A stretch of DNA of 64,000 bases. It comes from Lachnospiraceae bacterium (GTDB taxonomy: Bacteria; Bacillota; Clostridia; Lachnospirales; Lachnospiraceae). The position numbers were made by a program, and so were the translations under genes. Below, in pieces: positions 17,693 through 27,187 of the stretch; the stretch's first letter is position 1; each line of letters opens with the position of its first letter. The stretch is taken from the NCBI GenBank assembly GCA_015056815.1, contig SVFN01000021.1:1-64000 (forward strand), in the 5' to 3' direction. The notes under the pieces were generated by a model. That model made no database searches. It was given only the letters and a program-made list of their open reading frames with translations, and had not been told where the DNA came from.

Positions 17693-17808
17693 ATCTCCCC
17701 CTGCTTTCCCGTCTGTCCCGGACAAGCTTTTGTTACGATCCGGTTCCCAGCCGGTCATCGGACATAACCTGTTCTGTGCGGCACAAATCTTCCGGAAATA
17801 CACAAAGC

Positions 17809-18216
17809 CTATCGTGCCTGTATGATCTCCACGTTGATCCCGTCGGGATCTTTGATAAAAAAGTAAGGTCGTCCCAGACGTCCTTTGAGGATCTTAGGTT
17901 TTTCGCTGATCAGTCCTTCTTTGAAAAGATACTCTCCTGCCGCAGAAAGATCCTGTGCCATCAGACCAATATGCTTTGATCCCTGTACGTTCAGATCCGA
18001 GGCTACCGTTTCTGCAAAAGCAGGTACCGGCGCACTGCCCGGATAGCAGAACAATTCCAGTATAAAATCATCCTTTATCAAATGTACGATACGTACACTT
18101 TTGTCGTCCGCTTCATAGTCCTTTAGCATGGAAAATCCCAGCTTTTCATAAAAAGAAACACTTCTTCCCATATCAGAAACGCTGATCGCATAATGATCCG
18201 GTTGAAAGTCAAACAT
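17809..18216 (-). CDS. VOC-family (glyoxalase I-like) metalloprotein
   Basis: This 135-aa protein is a pair of beta-alpha-beta-beta-beta modules. Likely metal ligands are His in DHYAIS, Glu in ILELF, His in SKHIGL and Glu in NVEIIQ near the C-terminus, the glyoxalase/VOC spacing. The substrate cannot be told: lactoylglutathione-lyase-like proteins in Firmicutes include fosfomycin- and other small-molecule-modifying enzymes. The ATG at 18216 is preceded by AGGAGG at 8 nt; the longer reading frame (to 18291) has no ribosome site. It follows the protease gene on the same strand after 61 nt without a visible terminator, so it may be co-transcribed. Confidence 0.8.
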   Translation of the reverse strand: MFDFQPDHYAISVSDMGRSVSFYEKLGFSMLKDYEADDKSVRIVHLIKDDFILELFCYPGSAPVPAFAETVASDLNVQGSKHIGLMAQDLSAAGEYLFKEGLISEKPKILKGRLGRPYFFIKDPDGINVEIIQAR

Positions 18217-18277
18217 TCGTCCATCCTCCTGTTTTAAGTCCTTATCTGATCCCTTCTTCTTCTGATCCCGTCTGCCC

Positions 18278-20605
18278 TTATCGGATCTCAACGGTAGACG
18301 CCTGCCCTTTTCTCTTAAACAGTTTCAGATAGGCATTCTTCTTCTTTTTGGGCACTTTGATGACCGCATTCTTTGCAATTCCCTTAAACGCATTCTTTCC
18401 GATCTTTTTTAAGATGGCAGATTTCACTGTGATATTCTTCAGATTTTTGGCTCCGAAAAATGCCCTGGCTCCGATCTTTTTCACACCGGAAGCGATCGTC
18501 ACCGATTGGATCTTTTTGTTCCCTTTAAATGCATTATCCGCAATGGAGGTCACCTTATAGCTTACGTTGTTGATCGTGATCTTCGCCGGAATCGTCACCT
18601 TTTTCGCTTTTTTACGCTTCGGCCCCATGTATTCCACTTCCGGAGTCTTTGCGACGCCTGTCACCACATAGCCGTCTCCGTTTGGAGCTGCCAGATCGGT
18701 ACCGACATCGGGCAGTGTCACCGTCACAACACAGTCCGATCTCATCCCGTTTGCCGCATAAGCATGGATCGTGGTCGTCCCGCAGCCAAGTGCCCGGATC
18801 ACGCCGCCGCTCACCTTTGCAATCTGCGGATTGTCGGAAGTCCAGCCGATAAGTTTATTGGGAGAGTTTCCCTGCACAGTGGCCGAAATGGTCTGCGTCG
18901 TGCCGCTTTTGAGTACTGTCGATTTTTGGGAAACCGTAATCCCTGAGATCGATGTTTCCAGATTGTCCGTAAATGCTTTGATACGGAAATTACCGTCCGA
19001 ACAGTAATACCATCGACTGTCTCCCTTTTCCTTCACAAAGCTCTGATCGTTGGTATGAGCAGTATAAAACCGGATCCAGTCATAATTTTGGTTGCGGTCA
19101 TAGCTGACCTTTGCCGTTTGGGGAAACTCAAATACAACCGCATACTGCTGCCCGGCGCTGACAGTTACCGGTTTGTTCAGACGGACGGTATAATACCCTT
19201 CAAACGGAAATGTTCCGGATTGCGAACTCACCAGGACACCATTGGCGAGGGTATTGAAATCGACCTTTGTCCCTCCCGGGAACGCATAGACCTTCAGCTG
19301 ATACTGCGCATTTGCCTGATAGACACCCACCGATACTGCCCGGATCAGCTCATCCTTGCCTGCTGCTGCCGCTGTCGTAAAGACATTTGCCGCTGCCACT
19401 GTTTTATTCCACTGTGCATCACCGGCAGCGCCGTCATGCTGGTAAATATTGGTATAATTATCAGCCGCCTCACAATCATATGCCACTGCGACATTCTCCA
19501 TACTCTGATCGTAGTAAGACAGCCAGAAATAGCCGTCCTGTGCGCAATAGCTGTCTTCCTCTCCCCAGCTGTTGCGGATCAGCCAGGCACCGTTTCCTTC
19601 TGCCGGTCTTTTCACGAAATTGCTTGCGGGATAATTATCGTTCCAGCCGACGATTGAGACGATATGATTGCTGGTTTTGTCCTTATTTACATAATAGCAA
19701 CCCTCATCGCCGGTCTTTTTGCCGGCCGCCATACTGTCATAATTGCTGATATCTGCTCCGGTCGTGGAATAGTAAGCAATACTTAATGCACCAAAATTGA
19801 CCAGCAGCTGCTTCATTCCCTGAAAGTCCTTCGTATTGACAATATATGCATTCTGCACATGGAAATCGGAAATGCCGTAAATCTCCTCCGGGGTATCCGG
19901 CAGAGTAAAGGTATCGCTTATGGCAGAATAGGAATATTGTCTGCCTCTGCTTTCTTTTACCGGTCCCGCCCAGCTTGCCAGCTGCCACATGGTAAACAGG
20001 TTATTGCCGCCCGCATCGTGAAAGATATCCTTGCTGCGGTTATAGTCGCCGCCCGTATTTTTGAGAAGATCTGTTACAGCTGTGCCTTTATTATAAAAAT
20101 GATAGGCAAGGTGATTCACGGAAAGTGCGATGTTTCGATCCTCCAGTCCTTTTTTGATCAGGTTCGACTCACAGGCCGCCAGAACCGCAAATGCCCAGCA
20201 GACTCCGAATTCGCCCTGATCTCTGAGTTTTGCGGGCAGAAAACTCCGGTCTGCTATGCCATCACCGTTTGTGTCGACCTTTCTCATATCAAACACGGCC
20301 GGATAGCTGACTGCCTGTTGGGCCGGATATTTCCCCTCCACCGGCTTTACAAACTCCGGGGCTTCTCTTTCAATCTCGTGATAATTGTTGACACGCTTCG
20401 TATAGGAAGGTGGCTGCACCGGCTCATCCATCTGTACATTCTCTGTATTTTCTTCACCATCACCGGCTATGCCGTTTAAGGAAACCGCTTCCTGAAAACT
20501 GCCGTTTCCCCGCTCTGCCGCTCCTGCCGCCGGTGCTGCCGTTACGGCAAGTGACTGCAGGATCAGGCTCCCTGCCAGTATAAATGCTAAGGTTGTTTTC
20601 TTCAT
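18278..20605 (-). CDS. Secreted papain-family (C1) cysteine protease with lectin-like, BIG2 and leucine-rich repeat domains
   Basis: This 775-aa secreted enzyme has a signal peptide (residues 1-24, LILQSLAVTAAPA). The protease core spans ~100-370: oxyanion Gln130, nucleophile Cys136 in GVCWAF, His in SNHIVSIVGWND, and Asn in WLIRNSWGEE. A D-rich insert (DTNGDGIAD) just before the core could bind calcium. Then come a lectin-like beta domain (~420-560), a bacterial Ig-like BIG2 domain (~570-645, ending VVTVTL) and BspA-type leucine-rich repeats (SIADNAFKGNKKIQSVTI, KIGARAFFGAKNL). The C-terminus is very Lys-rich (KKKKNAYLKLFKRK) and may hold the protein to anionic wall polymers; no LPXTG is present. 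The ATG at 20605 follows AAAGGA. It is divergent from the sugar-transferase gene at 20797. Likely roles are processing of surface or host proteins. Confidence 0.87.
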   Translation of the reverse strand: MKKTTLAFILAGSLILQSLAVTAAPAAGAAERGNGSFQEAVSLNGIAGDGEENTENVQMDEPVQPPSYTKRVNNYHEIEREAPEFVKPVEGKYPAQQAVSYPAVFDMRKVDTNGDGIADRSFLPAKLRDQGEFGVCWAFAVLAACESNLIKKGLEDRNIALSVNHLAYHFYNKGTAVTDLLKNTGGDYNRSKDIFHDAGGNNLFTMWQLASWAGPVKESRGRQYSYSAISDTFTLPDTPEEIYGISDFHVQNAYIVNTKDFQGMKQLLVNFGALSIAYYSTTGADISNYDSMAAGKKTGDEGCYYVNKDKTSNHIVSIVGWNDNYPASNFVKRPAEGNGAWLIRNSWGEEDSYCAQDGYFWLSYYDQSMENVAVAYDCEAADNYTNIYQHDGAAGDAQWNKTVAAANVFTTAAAAGKDELIRAVSVGVYQANAQYQLKVYAFPGGTKVDFNTLANGVLVSSQSGTFPFEGYYTVRLNKPVTVSAGQQYAVVFEFPQTAKVSYDRNQNYDWIRFYTAHTNDQSFVKEKGDSRWYYCSDGNFRIKAFTDNLETSISGITVSQKSTVLKSGTTQTISATVQGNSPNKLIGWTSDNPQIAKVSGGVIRALGCGTTTIHAYAANGMRSDCVVTVTLPDVGTDLAAPNGDGYVVTGVAKTPEVEYMGPKRKKAKKVTIPAKITINNVSYKVTSIADNAFKGNKKIQSVTIASGVKKIGARAFFGAKNLKNITVKSAILKKIGKNAFKGIAKNAVIKVPKKKKNAYLKLFKRKGQASTVEIR

Positions 20606-20720
20606 ATACATTCCTTTCTCAAATCCTTGTATCGGCGGCCAAACACTTTGCTTTCCTGCCGCACTTTTCTTTCCATTTCTACACTTTATCAGAATGATGG
20701 GAAATGTGCAATATAAAAAC

Positions 20721-20749
20721 TTGAAACCCACCCCGTTTTATCCTATAAT
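20721..20749 (+). promoter_or_regulatory. Sigma-A promoter of the plus-strand sugar-transferase genes
   Basis: TTGAAA (20721-20726), a 17-nt spacer and TATAAT (20744-20749) form a near-perfect housekeeping promoter. It lies about 47 nt upstream of the ATG at 20797, in the divergent region shared with the protease gene. Confidence 0.8.
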
Positions 20750-20796
20750 AAATGTGTCTGTTTACAGAAACGAAACCATGGAACGGAGAGTTTACT

Positions 20797-22218
20797 ATGT
20801 CTTCCTTGCAGCAAAAGCAGCGGATGATCCAGAATACGTCCATCCTTTTGATCGAGATGTTCAGTATCCTGATCTCCTATATCCTATCACTCAATATCAG
20901 GCAGATCGCACATGGTCTGGAGGGTATCACGCAGTATTATATCACGATCCTTTTGTTTATCTTTATTTCCGATATTTTATTGTACCTTCTGATGGACTGG
21001 AATTCCGCAATCTTTAAAAGAGGTTATTTTGTAGAATTCATCGCCGTTTTGAAATACAATCTGTTTTTGGTGCTCCTGTGGTCACTTTTTATGTTTGTCA
21101 CACAGAATGCCCAGTATTTTTCGAGACTGGTGTTTGTTTACTTTTTTGTGTTTAATACGTTTTTTACGTATTTGGGGCATATTGTCCTTAAGAAATATCT
21201 GGATACCTTTTACCGCAAAAGCTCCGCCAGCAGCAAATGTCTGGTGATCACGACTTCCGAGCTGATCAAAGACGTGCTGGAGCAGATCCACGCAAACATG
21301 GAATGGTCACACGAGATCTCCTCCATTGTATTAATGGATGTGGATCGTATGGGAGAGACGTATGAAGGACTGCCCATCGTGGCAAACAGGGAGAATCTGT
21401 ACGAGGTGACGCCTTCTTTGCTGATGGATGAAGTGTTTATCCATCTGCCGGACTTTACCAACAAGCAGATGGAGAAGATCATCAACAGTTTTGAATATGC
21501 CGGCATTCCTGTGCATGTCAATGTGGACTTTTTTGATATTCTGACCGCCTATAAGACGACAGAAGAATTTGCAGGCTTTACGGTTTTATCCTATGCGACC
21601 AATATTTTCGATTACAGGCGTATGATCATCAAGCGTGTTCTCGATATCCTCGGTGCCATTGTGGGGCTTGCCATCACGGCAGTCTTTACTCCCTTTGTGG
21701 CGCTTGCGATCTTTATCGAGTCTCCGGGGCCGATCTTTTTTAAGCAGGTGCGGATCGGCAAGAACGGACGTGAATTTAACATTTACAAATTCCGATCCAT
21801 GTATCCGGACGCCGAGGAGCGAAAGGCCGCTTTGATGAAAGAAAATGAGATGAACGGGCTGATGTTCAAGATGGCGGATGATCCGCGCATCACGAAGGTC
21901 GGGAAGTTTATCCGCAAGACCAGCATTGACGAATTACCGCAATTTTGGAATATCCTGATCGGGGATATGAGTCTTGTGGGTACTCGTCCTCCTACCAAAG
22001 ATGAGTTTACGCAGTACAATCTGTATTACCGCAGGCGGCTGAGCATCAAGCCGGGACTTACCGGTATGTGGCAGGTCAGCGGCCGAAGCGATATTCAGGA
22101 TTTTGATGAGGTCGTACAATTGGATCTGAGGTATATTGATAACTGGTCACTGTCACTGGATATCAAGATCCTGTTTCAGACTGTGTTTGTGGTATTATTT
22201 CATAAGGGGTCCCGTTAA
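20797..22218 (+). CDS. Polyprenyl-phosphate sugar-1-phosphate transferase (initiating glycosyltransferase)
   Basis: This 473-aa membrane enzyme is expected to transfer a hexose-1-phosphate from an NDP-sugar to undecaprenyl phosphate, the first committed step of surface polysaccharide assembly. Four N-terminal helices (~15-130) precede a CoA-binding-like domain (~135-270). After a further helix (LGAIVGLAITAVFTPFVAL) comes the catalytic region with PIFFKQVRIGKNGREF, KFRSMYPDAE, KTSIDELPQFWNIL, MSLVGTRPP and KPGLTGMWQVSGRS. These are all hallmarks of the WbaP/CpsE bacterial sugar transferase family. The ATG at 20797 has GGAGAG upstream; the open frame extends to 20752 but overlaps the transcription start. 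It sits 2 nt before a GT2 gene and is the likely initiator for the glycan cluster read on the opposite strand. Confidence 0.92.
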   Translation: MSSLQQKQRMIQNTSILLIEMFSILISYILSLNIRQIAHGLEGITQYYITILLFIFISDILLYLLMDWNSAIFKRGYFVEFIAVLKYNLFLVLLWSLFMFVTQNAQYFSRLVFVYFFVFNTFFTYLGHIVLKKYLDTFYRKSSASSKCLVITTSELIKDVLEQIHANMEWSHEISSIVLMDVDRMGETYEGLPIVANRENLYEVTPSLLMDEVFIHLPDFTNKQMEKIINSFEYAGIPVHVNVDFFDILTAYKTTEEFAGFTVLSYATNIFDYRRMIIKRVLDILGAIVGLAITAVFTPFVALAIFIESPGPIFFKQVRIGKNGREFNIYKFRSMYPDAEERKAALMKENEMNGLMFKMADDPRITKVGKFIRKTSIDELPQFWNILIGDMSLVGTRPPTKDEFTQYNLYYRRRLSIKPGLTGMWQVSGRSDIQDFDEVVQLDLRYIDNWSLSLDIKILFQTVFVVLFHKGSR

Positions 22219-22220
22219 AA

Positions 22221-22928
22221 ATGGAGAGTTTATATATTGTTATTCCGGCATATAATGAAGAAATGAATATCGAGAAGGTCGCAAAGGACTGGCATGGAAT
22301 CGTAAAGAAGGTCAGTGTCGATTCGAGACTTGTCATCATCGATGACGGCTCTACGGATTCAACCTATCGGAAATTAAAGGAACTGCAAAAATCCCTTCCG
22401 CAGTTAGAGCCTCTGACCAAACCCAACAGCGGGCATGGAGCGACACTTTTGTATGGATATCAGTATGCGCTCGATCACGGTGCGGATTATATATTTCAGA
22501 CAGATTCGGACGGGCAGACCGTACCGGAGGAGTTTGGCGCATTCTGGAAACGCCGTCACAAATACGATGCACTGATCGGTTATCGCAGGCAGCGGGAAGA
22601 CGGGATTTCCCGTATTTTTGTGACACAGACTCTGCGTCTTGTGCTGCGTCTGATCTTCGGCATCAATATTCCGGACGCCAACACGCCGTTTCGTCTGATG
22701 AAGCGGGAACTGTTGGAAAAATACATTCCCGAGATCCCGAAGGATTTCAATCTTTCCAATGTCATGCTGTCTGTCCTGTTTTTGCATTATTCGGAGAATG
22801 TGCGTTTTCTGCCGATCACGTTTCACCCCAGACAGGGAGGTGTCAACTCCATCAATTTGCGGAAGATCACGAAGATCGGCTGGCAGGCTGTGAAGGATTT
22901 TCGAAAAATTAAGCGGAGTCTGAAATAG
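22221..22928 (+). CDS. Family 2 glycosyltransferase
   Basis: This 235-aa soluble GT-A enzyme has the nucleotide-binding start YIVIPAYNEEMNIE, VIIDDGSTDST, and the DxD-type FQTDSDGQT. A C-terminal FHPRQGGVNSINLRKI segment is typical of DPM-like GT2 proteins. It begins 2 nt after the stop of the initiating sugar-transferase gene, so translation is coupled. It probably adds the second sugar or forms a lipid-linked sugar donor. The stop codon lies inside the stem of a bidirectional terminator shared with the convergent gene at 22944. Confidence 0.85.
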   Translation: MESLYIVIPAYNEEMNIEKVAKDWHGIVKKVSVDSRLVIIDDGSTDSTYRKLKELQKSLPQLEPLTKPNSGHGATLLYGYQYALDHGADYIFQTDSDGQTVPEEFGAFWKRRHKYDALIGYRRQREDGISRIFVTQTLRLVLRLIFGINIPDANTPFRLMKRELLEKYIPEIPKDFNLSNVMLSVLFLHYSENVRFLPITFHPRQGGVNSINLRKITKIGWQAVKDFRKIKRSLK

Positions 22929-22950
22929 CAGACCCCGCTTTTCTTATTTT
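22912..22950 (+). terminator. Bidirectional terminator between convergent genes
   Basis: An 11-bp stem (AGCGGAGTCTG with CAGACCCCGCT, one mismatch) and a 6-nt loop are followed by a T-rich tail (TTTTCTTATTTT). The minus strand also has a T-rich tail (TTAATTTTTC). It serves both the plus-strand pair and the leftward glycan cluster ending at 22944. Confidence 0.8.
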
Positions 22951-24188
22951 GTTGTGGCATTTAGTACCGTTTGTGTGTCAAATTCTTTGTGGGCGATCAC
23001 CTCGTCAGAACCGCTTCTTCTGATGTCGATCATAACATCGCATTTCTGCTTTTTTACCTCTGATACGGCCGCTCCCTCTATATTTTGCACCATCTTCTTA
23101 AAGATCGGATCCTTTGCTGCATCACTTCCCTGTTTGATCGTGATCTCACATGCAAAACGGTCATGTGAGAGCCGGATCAGACAGTTGTAAAGGTTATTCT
23201 CTGCAGCAAGCTGTTTCTCCAGATCCGCGGCGTACTCCTCATAATCCGCATTCCACGCTTCTTTCCCTGTCTGGTCGTCAAAAAAATCTGCACCAAAAGT
23301 TGAAAGCAGGTAATTACCCAGATAATCCGTAACCTTTTTCCCACCGGCGCTGTTGCAATGTCCTCTGTCAAACATATCCGTCTCATAATCTACAACTTCT
23401 TTGTCGATCAGATTCAAAAAGTCCACTCCCAGCTCCTTTGCCACTTCATAATAGGCATTGTGTTTTCTCTGCTCTGCCTTTTTGGCCAGATAAGGGGAAC
23501 ACAGTAAAACCAGTCGGATGTCATTGGCATCACATAACTCCTTGATCTTTTTCAGATATTCCACCCCGGTCTTAGAAGGTGCCTCCTTCTTTTTCGTAAA
23601 CACGACTTCTTCCCCCTGAAACCAGCCTACCATCGCCCCGGCTCCTTTATTGAGGTTTCGGTCTTTTTGAAAATCCATCTCCTGCAATTCGGCCCATCTG
23701 CTGTGATAGGTAGAAAAAGGGAAGAGATACTCCGCAATGGACTGATCTTCAGGCAGCAGATCTTTCAGGGCATCGATCTTATTTTGGCTAAACGGGAGCT
23801 CATCAAAAAAGTTGTGTAAGAAGGCTTCATTGCCGGACATCACTTTGACATCACCTGCTAAAAAGATCTCCAACACCACGATCTTTGGTTTTTTATAGTC
23901 CAAAGCATTCTTTAAGACCCAGTAAGAGGTCGCTACTGTCTCTGTGGAATTGGCGATATTGTAGGAAGTGATCCCGAAATCCTTCCATAATTCCATGGGA
24001 TAGACTGTATTCATCATATGGGAAGAACCGCACAAAAATACGTCGTATTGTTCATCCTTATGATAAAAATCCCGGTATTTGATCGGGCTCTGTTTATTCT
24101 CCGTCAGAAACATGATACTGCAAAGACCGATCACAAACAAAGCCGCTGTAAACAGGACTGACACAAGCAGTCGGATTTTCTTATTCAT
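22944..24188 (-). CDS. SGNH/DltD-AlgX-like membrane-anchored acyl-transfer partner
   Basis: This 414-aa protein has an N-terminal membrane anchor (residues 4-26) and an extracytoplasmic SGNH-hydrolase-like domain. Seen are the nucleophile-block variant LCGSSHMMN, an Asn block (YNIANSTETVATS) and the C-terminal DRGHCNSAGG with the D-x-x-H pair. Such proteins accompany MBOAT acyltransferases (compare DltD with DltB and AlgX/J with AlgI) and move an acyl group from the membrane protein to the extracellular polymer. The MBOAT gene ends 43 nt upstream. The start at 24188 has GAGGAGAGAGG upstream; the longer frame overlaps the MBOAT gene without a ribosome site. O-acetylation of the exported glycan is the inferred role. 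Confidence 0.8.
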   Translation of the reverse strand: MNKKIRLLVSVLFTAALFVIGLCSIMFLTENKQSPIKYRDFYHKDEQYDVFLCGSSHMMNTVYPMELWKDFGITSYNIANSTETVATSYWVLKNALDYKKPKIVVLEIFLAGDVKVMSGNEAFLHNFFDELPFSQNKIDALKDLLPEDQSIAEYLFPFSTYHSRWAELQEMDFQKDRNLNKGAGAMVGWFQGEEVVFTKKKEAPSKTGVEYLKKIKELCDANDIRLVLLCSPYLAKKAEQRKHNAYYEVAKELGVDFLNLIDKEVVDYETDMFDRGHCNSAGGKKVTDYLGNYLLSTFGADFFDDQTGKEAWNADYEEYAADLEKQLAAENNLYNCLIRLSHDRFACEITIKQGSDAAKDPIFKKMVQNIEGAAVSEVKKQKCDVMIDIRRSGSDEVIAHKEFDTQTVLNATTK

Positions 24189-24231
24189 TACCTCTCTCCT
24201 CATTGATCCGTTTCCCTGACATTCCTCGAGG

Positions 24232-25725
24232 TCAAAACTGGAAATAAATAAAGTTTGCGCTGTCATAACCGGCTCCCCAGATGCCGTAAAGCAGGATAAA
24301 CAGTGTCGTCCCCGCAAACACCACACTCTGAAACCAGCCTTCCTGTTCCAGAATGACCTTGCGGATCTTTATCTTCCGGTAATTCATGATATCTGTAACG
24401 ATCAGCACCAGAAGAGCATAGATCATAAGCTGGAACGCTTTCTGACTGATCCCCAGTGAATAAAGCGACCCATCGGTTAAGATCCACGGATTATAGACCG
24501 TAAAGATGCTTTTTAAGATCTTCAGCGCTTCGGCAAGTGAGGAAGCCCTAAAAAAGATCCATGCAAAATCTATCAGTGTAAAGGTCGCACACACTTCAAA
24601 GGCCTTGTGGCTGAAAGCTTCCGGTTTTAATCCCAAAAGCTCGTTTCCTTTTTGGCGGCACTTCTTTAAAAGATCCCCGATGATCTGAAACAAGCCGTTC
24701 AATCCGCCCCAGATCACATAGGTCCAGTTCGCTCCATGCCACAGACCGCTTGTCAGAAATACGATCATGATATTACTATATTTCTGCCATCTTCCTTTCC
24801 GGTTTCCTCCCAGCGGAATATACAGATAGTCCTTAAACCAGCTGGAAAGGGAGATGTGCCATCTGCGCCAGAACTCGGAAACCGTCCCGGACAGATATGG
24901 TGATCTGAAATTCTCCATCAGCTCGATCCCCAGTATGAGCGCTGCTCCTTTTGCGATAATGGAATAACCGTAAAAATCACAATAAATCTGAAAGGCAAAC
25001 AGTACCGATGCCACGATCAGATACATCCCGCCATAGGTATCCGTTGCTCCATAAACCGTATCCACCACGATCGCGGCTCTGTCTGCGATCACGAGCTTCA
25101 GAAAGTACCCCCACAGCATCAGTAACAGCCCTTCCTTGCACTGTGAAAGATCCGGACGTGCCTGCGTCCGAAGCTGTCTTAAAAGATTCCCGGATCTCTC
25201 GATCGGCCCCGCCACAAGCTGCGGGAAAAAGGATACAAACAGTGCATAGCGGAAAAAGTTTTTCTCCGGCTCGATATCTCCTCTGTATACGTCGATCGTA
25301 TAACTGAGCGCCTGAAACGTATAGAACGAGATCCCCACCGGCAGTAAGACATCCCAGTGATCGACTGCAGCGCTCAGTCCGCACCGTGCCAGGACGGCGT
25401 TGACCGAATCCATAAAAAAATTAAAATATTTAAAGAAAAACAAAATGGCCAGATTGACTGCCACAGTGATAAACACACACCATTTTTCCCGTTTTCTTCC
25501 CTGTTCTTGTTTTCCTTCTTTCTGATACCGTTCAATGAAAAGCCCGCCCAGATAGGTTGCCGCTGTCGAGGTAAAAAGCAACAACACATATTTCACATTC
25601 CAGCTCATGTAAAAATAATAGCTTGCCGCTAACAGCCACAGATAGCGAAATTTCTTCGGAATCACATAATACAAAAGCACCACGATCGGGAAAAAGATCA
25701 AAAAGTGAAGTGAATTAAATAACAT
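24232..25725 (-). CDS. MBOAT-family O-acyltransferase
   Basis: This 497-aa polytopic protein has about 10-11 helices. It begins MLFNSLHFLIFFPIVVLLYY, a start highly characteristic of the AlgI/PatA branch. SFYTFQALSYTIDVYRG, LVAGPIER, FWRRWHISLSSWFKDYLYIPLGGNR and the catalytic His in GLWHGANWTY are all present. It should pass an acyl (probably acetyl) group across the membrane to the downstream SGNH protein for O-acylation of the extracellular glycan. It lies 13 nt downstream of the flippase gene, within the leftward operon. Confidence 0.93.
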   Translation of the reverse strand: MLFNSLHFLIFFPIVVLLYYVIPKKFRYLWLLAASYYFYMSWNVKYVLLLFTSTAATYLGGLFIERYQKEGKQEQGRKREKWCVFITVAVNLAILFFFKYFNFFMDSVNAVLARCGLSAAVDHWDVLLPVGISFYTFQALSYTIDVYRGDIEPEKNFFRYALFVSFFPQLVAGPIERSGNLLRQLRTQARPDLSQCKEGLLLMLWGYFLKLVIADRAAIVVDTVYGATDTYGGMYLIVASVLFAFQIYCDFYGYSIIAKGAALILGIELMENFRSPYLSGTVSEFWRRWHISLSSWFKDYLYIPLGGNRKGRWQKYSNIMIVFLTSGLWHGANWTYVIWGGLNGLFQIIGDLLKKCRQKGNELLGLKPEAFSHKAFEVCATFTLIDFAWIFFRASSLAEALKILKSIFTVYNPWILTDGSLYSLGISQKAFQLMIYALLVLIVTDIMNYRKIKIRKVILEQEGWFQSVVFAGTTLFILLYGIWGAGYDSANFIYFQF

Positions 25726-25738
25726 CGTTTTCTCCTGT

Positions 25739-27187
25739 TTAGCTTTTTCGCTTTAATTTGCCTTTTACCATGTCCATTACCTTCCCGATGGAGGAGTCCC
25801 GTACAAGGAGCAGTATCCCCAGATAAATTGCTCCTCCTGCACAGGTTAAAACTGCCGTATGGAAAATGGAAGACGTTAATCTTTTCGAAAGAAAGAACAC
25901 CACACACCACATCAGAGCAGATGCCGCAAGCTTCCAGGGTATCGTCCGGAACATCGGTGCAAGAGGAATCTCCTTATGGATCATAAAAAGCTGCACCGCG
26001 ATGATGACTGTTTCCGAAAGCACTGATGCAACGACTGCTCCCAGTGACGCAAAGTATGGGATCATGATCGCATTCATCAGGATATTCGCTGCCGTTCCTA
26101 TCACAATGGACAGGGTATATTTCCGCTGTCTCTCGGTCGGGACAAGGTATTGCAGCCCGATCACATTCATGATCGCCATCGCCAGGCAGATCGGCGCAAA
26201 AGCTTTTAACAAAACCGCCACTTTATCATAGCCTTCACCAAAAAACCAGGGCACCAGATTATCTGAGACTGCCGCCAGCCCGAAGGAGATCGGCAGGGCA
26301 AGTACCCACACCACTTCAAAGGAATTGTACAGGTATTCTTTTAATTTCTCTTTTTTGTTCTGCGCAAACAATGCCGCCATTCTCGGCAGCATCACATTGG
26401 AAAGAGACGTTACGATCGTGATCGCCATGGTAACGATCTTTCTGGACTGTTCATAATAACCGTTTTCATCCGACGAATGTACGATATGTCCCAGCATGAC
26501 CTTATCAAAGGAGTCGTGCAGGCGCAATGCCACCGTTGGAAGAAACAGCGAAAAGATCGGCAGAAAATGTCTTTTAAACTGCAGGTTTTTCCATTCCGGC
26601 TTTGAAATATACTGACGAAGTCTCGGCCAGAGTGTGACATTGCCAAGCACCACTGCCATGGAAAGGAGAAAAACATACAGATACAGATCCTTTTTGGAAT
26701 GGATCAGCAGAAAAACTGCCGCAATACTGAAAAATTTGATAAACAGATTCCGGTAAAGCATGACCTTAAACTCTTCCACACCCTGGATCAGCCATGTCAC
26801 GTCAAAGACCAGTCCGAACAGATCCACACACTGCAGCAAGAGCAGAACCTGTATCGCGCCTTCTTCAAACTGACATCGTATGATATAAGCACCTCCGCTG
26901 ATCAGTATCGTGGCAAAACGGATCATCATGATCTCCCAAAACACCTGGGAGCGCTTCGTGCGGTCCTCACCGCAAAAAGCGATTTCTCTCTGTCCGTAGA
27001 CATTGGAGCCCAGTACCGCTGTCAGAGTAAAGTAGGAACAGATCGCCTGTGTAAAACTGTAATCACCGATCCCGCCCGATCCGATCACGCGCGATACGTA
27101 AGGCGCGGTGATCAACGGTGTCAACACCTGAAGGATGCGGTAGATCAGATCATAGATATAATTTTTTGCTACACTTTTTTTCGCCAT
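25739..27187 (-). CDS. Lipid-linked oligosaccharide flippase (Wzx-like)
   Basis: This 482-aa MATE/MOP-superfamily polysaccharide transporter has about 14 predicted helices. It starts with KNYIYDLIYRILQVLTPLITAPYVSRVIG, the typical RfbX/Wzx opening (helix 1 plus APYVSRVLG-like motif). A second conserved stretch, SFDKVMLGHI, is in the middle. It should flip undecaprenyl-linked repeat units made by the neighbouring glycosyltransferases to the outer face for polymerisation by the Wzy-like protein at 36159. The coding start overlaps the end of the acyltransferase-3 gene by 19 nt. Confidence 0.92.
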   Translation of the reverse strand: MAKKSVAKNYIYDLIYRILQVLTPLITAPYVSRVIGSGGIGDYSFTQAICSYFTLTAVLGSNVYGQREIAFCGEDRTKRSQVFWEIMMIRFATILISGGAYIIRCQFEEGAIQVLLLLQCVDLFGLVFDVTWLIQGVEEFKVMLYRNLFIKFFSIAAVFLLIHSKKDLYLYVFLLSMAVVLGNVTLWPRLRQYISKPEWKNLQFKRHFLPIFSLFLPTVALRLHDSFDKVMLGHIVHSSDENGYYEQSRKIVTMAITIVTSLSNVMLPRMAALFAQNKKEKLKEYLYNSFEVVWVLALPISFGLAAVSDNLVPWFFGEGYDKVAVLLKAFAPICLAMAIMNVIGLQYLVPTERQRKYTLSIVIGTAANILMNAIMIPYFASLGAVVASVLSETVIIAVQLFMIHKEIPLAPMFRTIPWKLAASALMWCVVFFLSKRLTSSIFHTAVLTCAGGAIYLGILLLVRDSSIGKVMDMVKGKLKRKS

